In this document: positions 55,288-64,000 of the stretch, one piece after another
How the letters are laid out: the number at the start of each line of letters is the position of its first letter
How positions within the stretch are numbered: the stretch's first letter is position 1
Notes under the pieces: generated by a model
What the model was told of the DNA's origin: nothing
The model's database searches: none
The model's input: the letters and a program-made list of their open reading frames with translations, nothing else
From: Agreia bicolorata
Lineage (GTDB): Bacteria > Actinomycetota > Actinomycetes > Actinomycetales > Microbacteriaceae
Length of the DNA: 64,000 nucleotides
Assembly: GCF_000938265.1 (NCBI RefSeq)
Contig: NZ_JYFC01000007.1
Location: forward strand, 124,001 to 188,000
Direction: 5' to 3'
Program-made: the position numbers and the translations under genes

Positions 55288-55650
55288 ATGTCCAGTACCG
55301 GTGAAACGTCCTCGATCTTCTCGCGCATCGTGGCGCGAGAGATTCCTGCCACGATCGTTGCAGAGACCGACACGGTCATCGCGTTCGAAGACATCGCTCC
55401 GAAGGCGCCCGTGCACGTTCTCGTCGTGCCCAAGACAGAGAAGTACCGCAACGTCGTCGAGCTCGCTGCGGGCGATCCTGAGCTGCTCGCCGAGATCGTC
55501 GCACTCGCGTCCCGCATCGCTGAGGAACGCGCGGGCGGCGAGTTCAGGCTCGTGTTCAACACCGGTGAGGCCGCAGGGCAGACGGTGTTCCACGTGCATG
55601 CGCACGTTCTCGCCGGAAGCCTTGGAGAGGATTCCCTTGCCGACGGCTGA
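55288..55650 (+). CDS. HIT-family (HINT-like) hydrolase
   Basis: A 120-residue histidine-triad protein that hydrolyses purine nucleoside phosphoramidates or similar adenylylated substrates. The N-terminal IFSRIVAREIPATIVAETDTVIAFEDI and the C-terminal triad GQTVFHVHAHVL with HVHAHV are diagnostic. The ATG at 55288 follows a leaderless -10. The 3' end overlaps the phoH start by 14 nt, with GGAGAGG inside its coding region serving as the phoH ribosome-binding site. Confidence 0.94.
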   Translation: MSSTGETSSIFSRIVAREIPATIVAETDTVIAFEDIAPKAPVHVLVVPKTEKYRNVVELAAGDPELLAEIVALASRIAEERAGGEFRLVFNTGEAAGQTVFHVHAHVLAGSLGEDSLADG

Positions 55651-56677
55651 GGGTGCGGCGCAGGGTGAAGCGCGAATTCACATTGACGGCATCGCCATGG
55701 TGCGCCTGCTCGGGCCGCAGGATCGACTTCTCACGACGATCGAGAAGCAGTATCCGGGCGTCGATGTGCACGTCAGGGGCAACGAGGTCACCCTCACAGG
55801 AGACGACGCCGAGGTCGACGCGGCCAGGCGGCTCGTCGAAGAACTTCTTCTTATGATCAAGAACGGACAGGATTTGACCTCCACAGAAGTCACCTCGAGT
55901 GCTGCGATCCTCGACGCAGACAAGACGGCCAGTCCGATCGACCTGCTCGGGCAGGCGATTCTCTCGACCAGGGGCAAGAGCATCCGGCCGAAGACAGCCG
56001 GGCAGAAAGCCTATGTCGACGCGATCGACGAGAACACCATCGTGTTCGGCATCGGGCCAGCCGGAACGGGCAAGACCTATCTGGCGATGGCCAAGGCCGT
56101 CCAGGCGTTGCAGCGCAAAGAGGTCAACCGCATCATCCTCACGCGCCCTGCGGTCGAAGCAGGAGAGCGTCTCGGCTACCTTCCGGGCACCCTCACCGAC
56201 AAGATCGATCCGTACCTTCGCCCCCTTTACGACGCGCTCAACGAGATGCTCGACCCCGAGGTCGTTCCGAAGCTTCTGGCGGCGGGCACGATCGAGGTGG
56301 CTCCTCTCGCCTATATGCGCGGTCGCACCCTCAACGACTCGTTCATCGTGCTCGACGAGGCGCAGAACACCACGCCCGAGCAGATGAAGATGTTCCTCAC
56401 CCGTCTGGGCTTCGGCTCGCGCATGGTGATTACGGGCGACATCACACAGGTCGATCTGCCCATGGGCACGAGCGGCCTGCAGTTGGTGACGCGAGTGCTC
56501 GGCGACATCGACGACATCCACTTCGCGACGATGACGAGCGCCGACGTGGTGCGGCACACGCTTGTGGGTCAGATCGTCGATGCCTACACGAAGTACGACC
56601 AGATTCAGATGGCCAAGAAGGCCGGCGATACGATCGGCGCCTCCGAGCGAGACCAAAGGTACAAGAAGACGCGATGA
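55637..56677 (+). CDS. phoH: PhoH-like ATPase/RNA helicase
   Basis: A 346-residue PhoH-family ATPase; homologues act in RNA metabolism beside YbeY. The N-terminal KH-like part reads [15 protein letters not shown]. The ATPase core has Walker [59 protein letters not shown] (Walker B) and [15 protein letters not shown] at 55637 is the start that fits GGAGAGG and avoids losing the N terminus. It overlaps the HIT gene by 14 nt and its stop overlaps ybeY (ATGA), so it is coupled on both sides. Confidence 0.93.
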   Translation: MPTAEGAAQGEARIHIDGIAMVRLLGPQDRLLTTIEKQYPGVDVHVRGNEVTLTGDDAEVDAARRLVEELLLMIKNGQDLTSTEVTSSAAILDADKTASPIDLLGQAILSTRGKSIRPKTAGQKAYVDAIDENTIVFGIGPAGTGKTYLAMAKAVQALQRKEVNRIILTRPAVEAGERLGYLPGTLTDKIDPYLRPLYDALNEMLDPEVVPKLLAAGTIEVAPLAYMRGRTLNDSFIVLDEAQNTTPEQMKMFLTRLGFGSRMVITGDITQVDLPMGTSGLQLVTRVLGDIDDIHFATMTSADVVRHTLVGQIVDAYTKYDQIQMAKKAGDTIGASERDQRYKKTR

Positions 56678-57141
56678 GCATCGAGATCAACAACGAGTCC
56701 GCGATTCCGGTCGACGAAACCGCCATTCTGCGGCTCGCGACCTATGCGCTCGATCAGCTCCATGTGCATCCGGATGCCGAGCTGGCCATCGTCTTGGTCG
56801 ACGAGGCAGCCATGGAGCAGCTCCACGTGCAGTGGATGGACGAGCCCGGGCCGACCGACGTTCTGAGCTTTCCCATGGACGAATTGCGCCCCGGCACCGA
56901 AGATGCACCGACCCCTCCTGGCCTGCTCGGCGACATCGTGCTGTGTCCGCAGGTGGCCGAGGTTCAGGCCGTCGGCGCGGGTCACACAACTCTCGAGGAG
57001 TTGCAGCTGCTGACGGCCCATGGCGTTCTTCACCTTCTCGGGTTCGACCACGCTGAACCCGACGAGGAGAAAGAGATGTTCGGTCTGCAGCGCGACATCC
57101 TCACCGGCTTTGCAGCCACCGAGCGTCGCCGCCGTACATGA
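56674..57141 (+). CDS. ybeY: rRNA maturation endoribonuclease YbeY
   Basis: A 155-residue zinc-dependent RNase needed for 16S 3'-end processing and ribosome quality control. The zinc motif is [11 protein letters not shown] near residues 115-125, preceded by the family signature [11 protein letters not shown]. It overlaps phoH before and the CNNM/CBS gene after, each by 4 nt (ATGA). The position between phoH and era is the standard bacterial order. Confidence 0.96.
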   Translation: MSIEINNESAIPVDETAILRLATYALDQLHVHPDAELAIVLVDEAAMEQLHVQWMDEPGPTDVLSFPMDELRPGTEDAPTPPGLLGDIVLCPQVAEVQAVGAGHTTLEELQLLTAHGVLHLLGFDHAEPDEEKEMFGLQRDILTGFAATERRRRT

Positions 57142-58427
57142 TCACCGCACTCTTCCTGGTCGCCGCATTCCTGCTCGTGGCGCTGGGCGGGCTGTTCGCA
57201 GCGACGGATGCGGCCCTCGTCGTGCTCTCGCGGGCCGACATCGCCGAGCTCGCCGAGAAATATCGGGCGAAGAGATCGCTGCGCGCGATCGCATCAGACC
57301 CGAGCCCCCATATGAACGCGGTGAACTTCGCTCGCGTCGTCTCGGAAACGACCGCAGCGGTTCTCGTGACGATTGTTCTGTCGGTGTGGATCGACGGACC
57401 ATGGCTTGTTCTGCTGTTCGCGGCGCTGATCATGACGACCGTGTCATTCGTTCTCGTCGGGTCGAGCCCGCGCAGCGTGGGTCGGGCACATCCGGAGGCC
57501 GTGATCGGTCTGACGGCGTTCCTGGTTCACGCAATCCGAGTGGTGCTCGGCCCTGTGGCCGGGGCGCTCGTCGCGTTCGGCAACAGAGTGACGCCAGGGC
57601 GTCCGCGATCTGCGGCCTTCACATCGGAGCAGCAGCTTCTGAGCATGGTCGACGAGGCGACGGAGCTCGACGTTCTCGAAGAAGAAGACCGCGAACTCAT
57701 TCACTCCATCATCGACTTCTCTGACACCGTCGTGCGCGAGGTCATGATTCCGCGCACCGACATGGTGACAGTTGACGACACGGCCACGGTCGGCCAGGGC
57801 ATGGGACTGTTCCTCAGCACGGGAGTGTCGCGCATGCCGGTGGTGGCAGACGACGTCGACGAGATCGTCGGCATCCTGTATCTGCGCGACGTCGCGCGAC
57901 TCAGCTACGAGAAGCCGGCGGCCATCGACAAGCAGACCGTGCGGAAGCTCGCCCGTCCTGCCCTCTTTGTTCCCGAGTCGAAGAAAGTTGACGACACGCT
58001 ACGGCAGATGCAGCTCGACTCCAATCACCTGGCCATGGTTGTGGATGAGTACGGTGGAATCGCCGGCCTCGTGACCCTCGAAGACCTGATCGAGGAGTTG
58101 GTCGGAGACATCTCCGATGAATACGACCGAGAAACGGTGGAGGTGGAGAACGTGTCGGATGGCGTCTATCGAGTCAGCGCACGGCTTCCCGTCGACGAGC
58201 TCGGCGAACTCTTCGATCTTGAACTCGATGACGACGACGTCGACTCCGTTGGCGGTCTCCTGTCGAAAGAGCTCGGTCGCCTGCCATCGAGCGGGTCCCA
58301 GGTCACGACGTCTGGCCTCGTACTCACGGCCGAACGCACTGAGGGCCGCCGCAAGAGAATCAGCACCGTTCTGGTGCAACGAGACACGTCGGCGACGCCG
58401 GCCGTCTCAGAGAAAGGATCCGAGTGA
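57138..58427 (+). CDS. CNNM/CBS-domain membrane protein (CorC/hemolysin family)
   Basis: A 429-residue integral membrane protein. The CNNM domain supplies three to four helices ([27 protein letters not shown] and later), a CBS pair follows ([59 protein letters not shown]), and the C-terminal CorC_HlyC domain ends it. Family members take part in Mg2+/Co2+ transport or export. The ATG overlaps ybeY; the stop overlaps era (GTGA). Ion specificity is not set by sequence. Confidence 0.92.
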   Translation: MITALFLVAAFLLVALGGLFAATDAALVVLSRADIAELAEKYRAKRSLRAIASDPSPHMNAVNFARVVSETTAAVLVTIVLSVWIDGPWLVLLFAALIMTTVSFVLVGSSPRSVGRAHPEAVIGLTAFLVHAIRVVLGPVAGALVAFGNRVTPGRPRSAAFTSEQQLLSMVDEATELDVLEEEDRELIHSIIDFSDTVVREVMIPRTDMVTVDDTATVGQGMGLFLSTGVSRMPVVADDVDEIVGILYLRDVARLSYEKPAAIDKQTVRKLARPALFVPESKKVDDTLRQMQLDSNHLAMVVDEYGGIAGLVTLEDLIEELVGDISDEYDRETVEVENVSDGVYRVSARLPVDELGELFDLELDDDDVDSVGGLLSKELGRLPSSGSQVTTSGLVLTAERTEGRRKRISTVLVQRDTSATPAVSEKGSE

Positions 58428-59338
58428 CCGACTCCGGCACCCAAGAACCGAACGACTTCCGAGCGGGATTCGTCTCGTTCGTCGGGCGTCCCAATGTCGG
58501 GAAATCGACTCTGACGAACGCTCTCGTGGGCGAGAAGGTGGCGATCACCTCCTCGAAGCCTCAGACGACCAGGCGAGCGATCCGCGGCATCGTGCACCGC
58601 AAAGACGGGCAGTTAATCCTCGTCGACACTCCGGGCATGCACCGGCCGCGCACCCTTCTGGGTGAGCGTCTCAATGCGATCGTTCAGACCACCCTCGGCG
58701 ACGTCGATGTGATCGGTTTCTGTATTCCGGCGAATGAGAAGCTCGGCCCGGGCGACCGTTTCATCAACGAGCAACTCGAGAGCTTCCCCAAGGCGAAGAA
58801 AGTCGCGATCGTCACGAAGATCGACGCGGCGTCGCGGCCGGCGGTCGCCGAACAGCTCCTTGCCGTGTCTGAACTGCGCGACTGGGCGGCGGTGGTTCCG
58901 GTGTCTGCCCAGAGCAGCATCCAGCTCGACATTCTGTCGGCCGAGCTCATTCGTCTTCTTCCCGTCTCTCCGCAGCTGTACCCGACCGAGCAGACCACCG
59001 ACGAAGGACTCGAGGCGCGTATCTCGGAGTTCATTCGCGAGGCCGCGCTCGAGGGCGTGCATGACGAGCTGCCCCATTCACTCGCCGTGACCATCGATGA
59101 CATCATCGAGCGTGACGATCGTGAACTCGTCGAGATCTATGCGAACGTGTTCGTCGAGCGCGACAGTCAGAAGGCCATCATCATCGGAAAAGGCGGGTCG
59201 AGGCTGGGCGCCGTCGGTGCTACGGCTCGTGAGCAGATCGAGCCCCTCATCGGCAAGCAGGTGTTCCTCAGCCTGCGAGTAAAGGTGGCGAAAGACTGGC
59301 AGCGCGATCCGAAGCAGCTCGGTCGGCTGGGATTCTGA
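58424..59338 (+). CDS. era: GTPase Era
   Basis: A 304-residue essential GTPase that binds 16S rRNA in 30S assembly. G1 is GRPNVGKST (residues 21-29), the G2 Thr pair is in PQTTRRAIRG, G3 is DTPGMH and G4 is TKID. The C-terminal KH domain shows VERDSQKAIIIGKGGSRLGAVG and LRVKVAKDWQRDPKQLGRLGF. The GTG overlaps the preceding stop. Last gene of the coupled HIT-phoH-ybeY-CNNM/CBS-era group. Confidence 0.97.
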   Translation: MTDSGTQEPNDFRAGFVSFVGRPNVGKSTLTNALVGEKVAITSSKPQTTRRAIRGIVHRKDGQLILVDTPGMHRPRTLLGERLNAIVQTTLGDVDVIGFCIPANEKLGPGDRFINEQLESFPKAKKVAIVTKIDAASRPAVAEQLLAVSELRDWAAVVPVSAQSSIQLDILSAELIRLLPVSPQLYPTEQTTDEGLEARISEFIREAALEGVHDELPHSLAVTIDDIIERDDRELVEIYANVFVERDSQKAIIIGKGGSRLGAVGATAREQIEPLIGKQVFLSLRVKVAKDWQRDPKQLGRLGF

Positions 59339-59373
59339 GCCAACCGTGTCAGTTTTCCGGCTGGTGCGACCGG

Positions 59374-59379
59374 TAACCT
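59374..59379 (+). promoter_or_regulatory. -10 element for leaderless dapA transcript
   Basis: TAACCT is followed by 7 nt and the GTG at 59387. No ribosome-binding site is seen. It lies in the 48-bp gap after era. Confidence 0.55.
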
Positions 59380-59386
59380 GTAACCC

Positions 59387-60364
59387 GTGATCACGAAAGA
59401 GAATCCGTTCGGCCAGGTACTCGTGGCCCTCGTCACCCCGTTCACAGCTGACGGCGAGGTCGACTGGCCCAGCGTAGAGAAGCACATCGACAACGTCATC
59501 AACCACGGAGCCGATGGCATCGTTGTTTCGGGAACGACGGGGGAGACCTCGACGCTGACCGATGCAGAGAAGCTGCAGCTCGTGCAGGTCGCCAAGTCGG
59601 TTTCAGCCGGGCGCGCGAAGGTGCTGACCGGAGGCGGATCGAATGAGACGGCTCACGCCATGCAGCTCGCCCGCCAGAGCGAGAAGGCGGGGGCCGACGG
59701 CAACCTCGTCGTCACCCCGTACTACAACAAGCCGACGCAGGCCGGTCTGCTTACGCACTTCCGCATGATCGCCGATTCGACCGATCTGCCCGTCATTCTC
59801 TACGACATCCCAGGACGCACGGGTGTGCCCATCAAATACGAGACGATTCTCCGTCTGGCCAAGCACCCCAACATCCTTGCCATCAAAGACGCCAAGGGCG
59901 ATTTCAGCGAGGTCAGCCGGGTCATCAACCAGACCGACCTCATGTACTTCTCGGGCGACGACGCCAACGTTCTGCCGCATCTGTCCATCGGCGCGACCGG
60001 GCTCATCGGGGTCACGAACAACATCGCCTCGGGTCCGTACCGCACGATGGTGGATGCCGTCAACGCGGGAGATCTCGCCACGGCCACGGCGGCGCACAAG
60101 TCGCTCGAGCCTCTTGTTCGCGCGGTCATGACCCACGTTCCCGGCACCGTCGCCGCCAAGTACATTCTTCACGGCCTCGGCCGTATCGGCAGCCCTCGAG
60201 TTCGGTTGCCACTCGTTGGCCCCGAAGAGTGGGAAGCCGCGCAGATCGAGAACGAGATCGACCTGGTCAAGGGAATCCCCTCGATCGACTTCACTAACTT
60301 CCGCCCCGACCGCAACGCCGCCGCCGGTGGCGCTCTGCCGAAGGTCGCGGGGACGACACGCTAG
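59387..60364 (+). CDS. dapA: 4-hydroxy-tetrahydrodipicolinate synthase
   Basis: A 325-residue TIM-barrel aldolase that condenses pyruvate with aspartate semialdehyde for lysine and meso-diaminopimelate synthesis. The signatures are GADGIVVSGTTGETSTLTDAEK, VTPYYNKPTQAGLLTHF with the catalytic Tyr, ILYDIPGRTGVPI and the Schiff-base lysine in ILAIKDAKGD. The gene has its own leaderless -10. It is followed by rnj after 40 bp, the common dapA-rnj pair of Actinobacteria. Confidence 0.97.
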   Translation: MITKENPFGQVLVALVTPFTADGEVDWPSVEKHIDNVINHGADGIVVSGTTGETSTLTDAEKLQLVQVAKSVSAGRAKVLTGGGSNETAHAMQLARQSEKAGADGNLVVTPYYNKPTQAGLLTHFRMIADSTDLPVILYDIPGRTGVPIKYETILRLAKHPNILAIKDAKGDFSEVSRVINQTDLMYFSGDDANVLPHLSIGATGLIGVTNNIASGPYRTMVDAVNAGDLATATAAHKSLEPLVRAVMTHVPGTVAAKYILHGLGRIGSPRVRLPLVGPEEWEAAQIENEIDLVKGIPSIDFTNFRPDRNAAAGGALPKVAGTTR

Positions 60365-60404
60365 CCCGTCACCACGGGCTGGAATTCACCAGCTAGGAGG
60401 GCAC

Positions 60405-62081
60405 ATGCCCATTACCGCATACGAACCACGAGCCCTCGCCAAAGACACCCTCCGGGTCATCCCCGTCGGTGGACTCGGCGAGATCGGCCGCAACATGACC
60501 GTCTTCGAGATCAACGGCAAGCTGCTGATCGTCGATTGCGGCGTGCTCTTCCCCGAAGAGCACCAGCCAGGGGTCGACCTGATCCTGCCCGACTTCTCGA
60601 TTGTGCGCGATCGCCTCGATGACGTTCTCGGAATCGTCTTGACGCACGGGCACGAAGACCACATCGGCGCCGTTCCTTACCTGCTGCGCCTGAAGCGCGA
60701 CATTCCCCTCATCGGTTCGGGCCTCACGCTCGCGCTCATCGAGGCCAAGCTCAAAGAGCACCGCATCAAGCCCTACACCCTCACTGTGGCCGAGGGGCAG
60801 ACCGAACAGTTCGGGCCGTTCGAGCTCGAGTTCGTCGCCGTCAACCACTCCATTCCCGACGCGCTTGCCGTCGCGATCAAGACCGTTGCGGGCAACGTGC
60901 TGCACACGGGTGACTTCAAGATGGATCAGCTTCCCCTCGACAATCGCCTCACCGATCTTCGTGCATTCGCGCGTCTCGGCGAAGAGGGAATCGACCTCTT
61001 CCTGGTCGACTCGACGAACGCCGATGTTCCCGGCTTCACCGCCCTCGAGCGTTCGATCGGTCCGGTGCTCGACGATGTCATCCGCCGTGCGCCGCGCCGG
61101 GTCGTCGTCGCCAGCTTCTCCAGCCACGTGCACCGCGTGCAGCAGGTTCTGGATGCCGCGCACAACAATGGTCGCCGGGTCGCCCTCCTGGGCCGCTCGA
61201 TGGTGCGCAACATGCAGATCGCCGCAGAGCTCGGATACCTCAAGGTTCCCGAGAACGTGCTCATCGACTTCAAGAAGGCGGGCGACATTCCCGACGACAA
61301 GATCGTCTACATGTCCACCGGTTCTCAGGGAGAGCCGATGGCTGTGCTCAGCCGTATGGCCAACGGGGAGCACCAGGTGGAGATCGGCGAGAACGACACC
61401 GTCATCCTCGCGTCAAGCCTTATTCCAGGCAACGAGAACGCGGTCTACCGCATCATCAACGGCCTCATGAAGCTCGGTGCCAACGTCGTGCACAAGGGCA
61501 ACGCCAAGGTGCACGTCTCCGGACACGCCGCCGCCGGTGAGCTTCTCTACTGTTACAACATCCTCAAACCGAAGAACGTTCTGCCCGTGCACGGCGAGCA
61601 GCGCCACCTCGTGGCGAACGCCAAACTCGCTCAGCAGACCGGCATCCCAGAAGAGAACACGATCATCGCCGAAGACGGTACGGTCATCGACCTGAAAGAC
61701 GGTGTCGCCTCGGTCGTCGGCCAGTACGACCTCGGATTCGTCTACGTCGACGGATCCAGCGTCGGTGAGATCACGGATGCCGACCTCAAGGATCGTCGCA
61801 TCCTCGGCGAGGAGGGCTTCATCTCGATCATTGTTGTGATCGAAGCCCAGACCGGTCGCGTCGTCGTAGGACCCGAGATCCACGCCAAGGGCTTCGCCGA
61901 AGACGAATCGGTCTTCGACGATGTGAAGCCGAAGATCGTCGCTGCCCTGGCCGAGGCATCCAAGAACGGGATGCACGACCAGCACGCCATGCAGCAGGTC
62001 GTGCGCCGCACTGTCGGGCGCTGGGTCAACACGTCCTACCGTCGTCGACCGATGATCGTTCCGCTCGTCATCGAGGCATAG
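60405..62081 (+). CDS. rnj: Ribonuclease J
   Basis: A 558-residue metallo-beta-lactamase/beta-CASP RNase with endo- and 5'-exonuclease activity. The zinc motif is LTHGHEDHIGA, with AVNHSIPDALAVAI and HTGDFKMD following; the beta-CASP part has VDSTNADVPG, VVVASFSSHVHRVQQVL and YMSTGSQGEPMAVLSRMA, and HVSGHAAAGELL and PVHGEQRHL lie further on. The ATG is preceded by a strong AGGAGGG (60396-60402). It follows dapA. A GC-rich hairpin at 62096-62118 ends it. Confidence 0.97.
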   Translation: MPITAYEPRALAKDTLRVIPVGGLGEIGRNMTVFEINGKLLIVDCGVLFPEEHQPGVDLILPDFSIVRDRLDDVLGIVLTHGHEDHIGAVPYLLRLKRDIPLIGSGLTLALIEAKLKEHRIKPYTLTVAEGQTEQFGPFELEFVAVNHSIPDALAVAIKTVAGNVLHTGDFKMDQLPLDNRLTDLRAFARLGEEGIDLFLVDSTNADVPGFTALERSIGPVLDDVIRRAPRRVVVASFSSHVHRVQQVLDAAHNNGRRVALLGRSMVRNMQIAAELGYLKVPENVLIDFKKAGDIPDDKIVYMSTGSQGEPMAVLSRMANGEHQVEIGENDTVILASSLIPGNENAVYRIINGLMKLGANVVHKGNAKVHVSGHAAAGELLYCYNILKPKNVLPVHGEQRHLVANAKLAQQTGIPEENTIIAEDGTVIDLKDGVASVVGQYDLGFVYVDGSSVGEITDADLKDRRILGEEGFISIIVVIEAQTGRVVVGPEIHAKGFAEDESVFDDVKPKIVAALAEASKNGMHDQHAMQQVVRRTVGRWVNTSYRRRPMIVPLVIEA

Positions 62082-62095
62082 CCACTGAGATCAGA

Positions 62096-62120
62096 GGGCC
62101 GGCGACTGTCGCCGGCCCTT
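62096..62120 (+). terminator. Hairpin after rnj
   Basis: GGGCCGGCGA and TCGCCGGCCC form a perfect 10-bp stem with a CTG loop, followed by TTCGTCGT. The stem is strong, the U tract weak. The rest of the gap to 62219 contains only the ftsK promoter. Confidence 0.6.
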
Positions 62121-62207
62121 CGTCGTAGTCGGCGAGACGACCTGGCACGAGGACGCCGGAATTCAGACACCCGGCCCGCGCAACCGGCGATCGTCGGTGC
62201 TCCCGGG

Positions 62208-62213
62208 TAGCGT
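62208..62213 (+). promoter_or_regulatory. -10 element for leaderless ftsK transcript
   Basis: TAGCGT is followed by GAGCGC and the ATG at 62220, fitting a leaderless start. Confidence 0.5.
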
Positions 62214-62219
62214 GAGCGC

Positions 62220-64000
62220 ATGGCTACGAGTACCAAGTCGACCTCTCGCGCACGCGGAGCGTCCTCAGGTCGTTCGGGTGCGTCCACAGGCGCCCGGAAG
62301 ACACCCACGCGTGCGGCCGCGACCCAGAAGACCGTGCGGCTGAACCCCGCCGCGAAAGAAGATCGGGGTCCAGGCGTCGGCAGCCGCGCGTGGCTCGCGA
62401 TGGCTCACGTCGTCGGCGGTGCCTTCAGAGCGTTCTCGCCAGCCGATTTCGACAAGGCCGAGCGACGCGACGGCGTGCCGTTCCTGCTCGTTCTTATGGC
62501 CATCGCCGGTGCGGTCGTCGAGTGGTTCCTCGTCTCGAATGCCGTCGCCGTCACGATCGAAGCGTGGACTTTCGGCCTTCTCTTCGGACGGGTGGCATAC
62601 GCCCTTCCCGTCGTTCTGCTCCTTCTGGCAGCGTGGCTTTTCCGGCATCCGAGTTCGGTGCACAACAACGGTCGCATCGGCATCGGGCTCGGCCTCATGC
62701 TCATCACGGTGTCGTCGTTGTGCCACATATACGGGGGTCAGCCGAATCCCTCGGGAGGCCAGCTCGCAACGGGCGGCGGCATCCTCGGTTGGGTGCTCGC
62801 CGCGCCGTTGGTCGCACTCATCACGCCGATCGGTGCCACCGTTGTGGTCTCGGCCCTACTGCTGCTGAGCGTCTTCATCCTCACCAAGACACCACCCAAC
62901 CGCATCGGATCGCGCCTTCGCGAGCTCTATGCCTACCTGTTCGGTGCCGCATTCCCCGACGAGGCCGAGCACCGCGAGGCGAAGAAGGCCGCCAAGGCCG
63001 AGAAAGCGGCGAAAGCGGCCGAGGCCGACGTGCTGACGACCGAACAGATCGATCTCGCTGCCCGGGAGGTCAGCTCGGAGGGTCTGCCGTGGTGGCGGCG
63101 CAACTCGTCCCAGCGTGAAGAAGACCCCGAGTTCGACGCTCCTGCCATGGCGCCGCGCGTCGAAGACCGCACCCCTGCCTCCGACGAACCGTTCGCCAAC
63201 GCCGCGAGCGTGGCAGATCCCGACGACGACGCTGCGGCGCAGGCGGGCCTTCTCAACGACATGAAGGCAGCCGAGCGCGCGGTCCGGCGCTTCACCGGCG
63301 AGATCAGACCGGGCGCTGCCCCGCAGACCAGCCTCCTCGACGACGCGGCCACAGAGTCTTCCTCGGCGTACCCGCCGCCGCCCGTGCGTGTCGTTCAGCC
63401 GGAGCTGGAACTCGACGACGAATCCGTTGGCTCCGGCATGGAGATCGATGCCCCTGCCGCCGACTACAGACTTCCTGCCGCAGCCAGTCTCAAGGTGGGC
63501 GGTCCGTCGCTCGCGCGTTCAGCCGCGAACGACGAGATCGTCGCCTCGATCACCGAGGTGCTGAAGCAGTTCTCGGTCGACGCGACCGTCACCGGGTTCT
63601 CGCGCGGCCCCACTGTCACCCGGTACGAGATCGAACTGGGCCCGGGCGTCAAGGTCGAACGCGTGACGGCGCTGTCGAAGAACCTGTCGTACGCGGTTGC
63701 AAGCAACGAGGTGCGCATCCTGTCGCCCATCCCGGGCAAGAGCGCCATCGGCGTCGAAATTCCGAACACCGACCGCGAGATCGTGTCTCTAGGAGATGTG
63801 CTGCGTTCGTCGAAGGCGGCATCTGACAACCACCCCATGACCATCGGCGTCGGAAAGGACGTCGAAGGAAAGTTCGTCATGGCGAACCTGGCCAAGATGC
63901 CCCACCTCCTCGTCGCAGGCTCGACCGGTTCGGGAAAATCGAGCTTCGTGAACTCGATGGTCACGTCGATTCTGATGCGCGCGAAGCCCAGCGAGGTGCG
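62220..64000 (+). CDS. ftsK: DNA translocase FtsK (5' part)
   Basis: The first 593 codons of an FtsK/SpoIIIE translocase, which moves chromosome DNA through the closing septum. A basic N terminus (about 60 residues) is followed by several membrane helices (about 85-240: VPFLLVLMAIAGAVVEWFL, VAYALPVVLLLLAAWLF, GIGLGLMLITVSSLCHIY and two more), a charged Ala/Glu-rich linker, and the alpha/beta translocase domain (VTGFSRGPTVTRYEIELGPGVKVERV, VRILSPIPGKSAIGVEIPN). Walker A GSTGSGKSS is reached just before the window ends; the rest of the ATPase and the gamma domain lie outside. The frame is open to base 64000. Confidence 0.95.
   Translation, partial: MATSTKSTSRARGASSGRSGASTGARKTPTRAAATQKTVRLNPAAKEDRGPGVGSRAWLAMAHVVGGAFRAFSPADFDKAERRDGVPFLLVLMAIAGAVVEWFLVSNAVAVTIEAWTFGLLFGRVAYALPVVLLLLAAWLFRHPSSVHNNGRIGIGLGLMLITVSSLCHIYGGQPNPSGGQLATGGGILGWVLAAPLVALITPIGATVVVSALLLLSVFILTKTPPNRIGSRLRELYAYLFGAAFPDEAEHREAKKAAKAEKAAKAAEADVLTTEQIDLAAREVSSEGLPWWRRNSSQREEDPEFDAPAMAPRVEDRTPASDEPFANAASVADPDDDAAAQAGLLNDMKAAERAVRRFTGEIRPGAAPQTSLLDDAATESSSAYPPPPVRVVQPELELDDESVGSGMEIDAPAADYRLPAAASLKVGGPSLARSAANDEIVASITEVLKQFSVDATVTGFSRGPTVTRYEIELGPGVKVERVTALSKNLSYAVASNEVRILSPIPGKSAIGVEIPNTDREIVSLGDVLRSSKAASDNHPMTIGVGKDVEGKFVMANLAKMPHLLVAGSTGSGKSSFVNSMVTSILMRAKPSEV

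Noticed and set aside
60393-61373. Minus-strand open frame of 326 codons inside rnj
   Set aside because: Antisense shadow of the RNase J gene with no recognisable domain.

Overview
The window reads as a 64 kb chromosomal segment of a high-GC actinobacterium, most likely of the family Microbacteriaceae. The support is GC-rich coding sequence with many GTG starts, a housekeeping order (obg-proB-proA-nadD-rsfS; hrcA-dnaJ-rsmE-HIT-phoH-ybeY-CNNM/CBS-era) typical of Actinobacteria, a homologue of the mycothiol-dependent nitroreductase Rv2466c, cydABDC, and many promoters of the form TANNNT followed 6-7 nt later by the start codon (leaderless transcripts). The family placement is an inference; no rRNA is present to confirm it. 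I saw no insertion sequence, prophage, CRISPR array or replication origin.

Layout. 1-5.3 kb: end of obgE, proline genes proB and proA, nadD, an acidic membrane-anchored protein and rsfS. 5.4-7.2 kb: tRNA-Ala(GGC) with a strong terminator, then a less GC-rich membrane glycosyltransferase. 7.2-12.3 kb: a decayed homocysteine S-methyltransferase remnant, then two efflux units, each with its own regulator and palindromic operator (TetR + 14-TM MFS pump; FUSC exporter + MarR), and a UbiA prenyltransferase. 12.3-17 kb: secreted coiled-coil/lysozyme-like protein, DsbA-like protein, YceI, alpha/beta hydrolase. 15.9-22 kb, minus strand: a DNA-repair-flavoured run with an AlkZ-type winged-helix protein, a DnaE2-like protein that has lost its polymerase catalytic residues, an App1-type phosphatase and an SRAP (YedK/HMCES) peptidase. 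22-26 kb: TetR and an OpuC-type osmoprotectant ABC transporter. 26-34 kb: DedA, M56 peptidase and BlaI repressor, divergent from cydABDC, with two identical BlaI-type dyads between them. 34-37 kb: pabC and pabB diverging from a symmetric promoter, then tag. 37-44 kb: leuS, comEA, comEC, holA and rpsT. 44-52 kb: an aminotransferase-GNAT fusion, an epimerase, lepA, a DUF1990 protein, hemW and two DUF4870 proteins. 52-64 kb: CIRCE-controlled hrcA-dnaJ, rsmE, HIT, phoH, ybeY, CNNM/CBS, era, dapA, rnj and the start of ftsK.

How the genes work together. The right third is core information-processing DNA. phoH-ybeY-CNNM/CBS-era are coupled by 4-nt start/stop overlaps and link RNA maturation, ribosome assembly and a membrane protein. 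The most promising novelties are (i) the intact but catalytically degenerate DnaE2-like gene, preceded by a perfect 25-bp dyad and lying beside AlkZ-like and SRAP genes; (ii) an apparent BlaI/M56 switch placed on cytochrome bd oxidase; (iii) the 18-bp divergent leaderless promoter shared by the two p-aminobenzoate genes; and (iv) the nested four-half-site operator over the promoter of the TetR-MFS pair.
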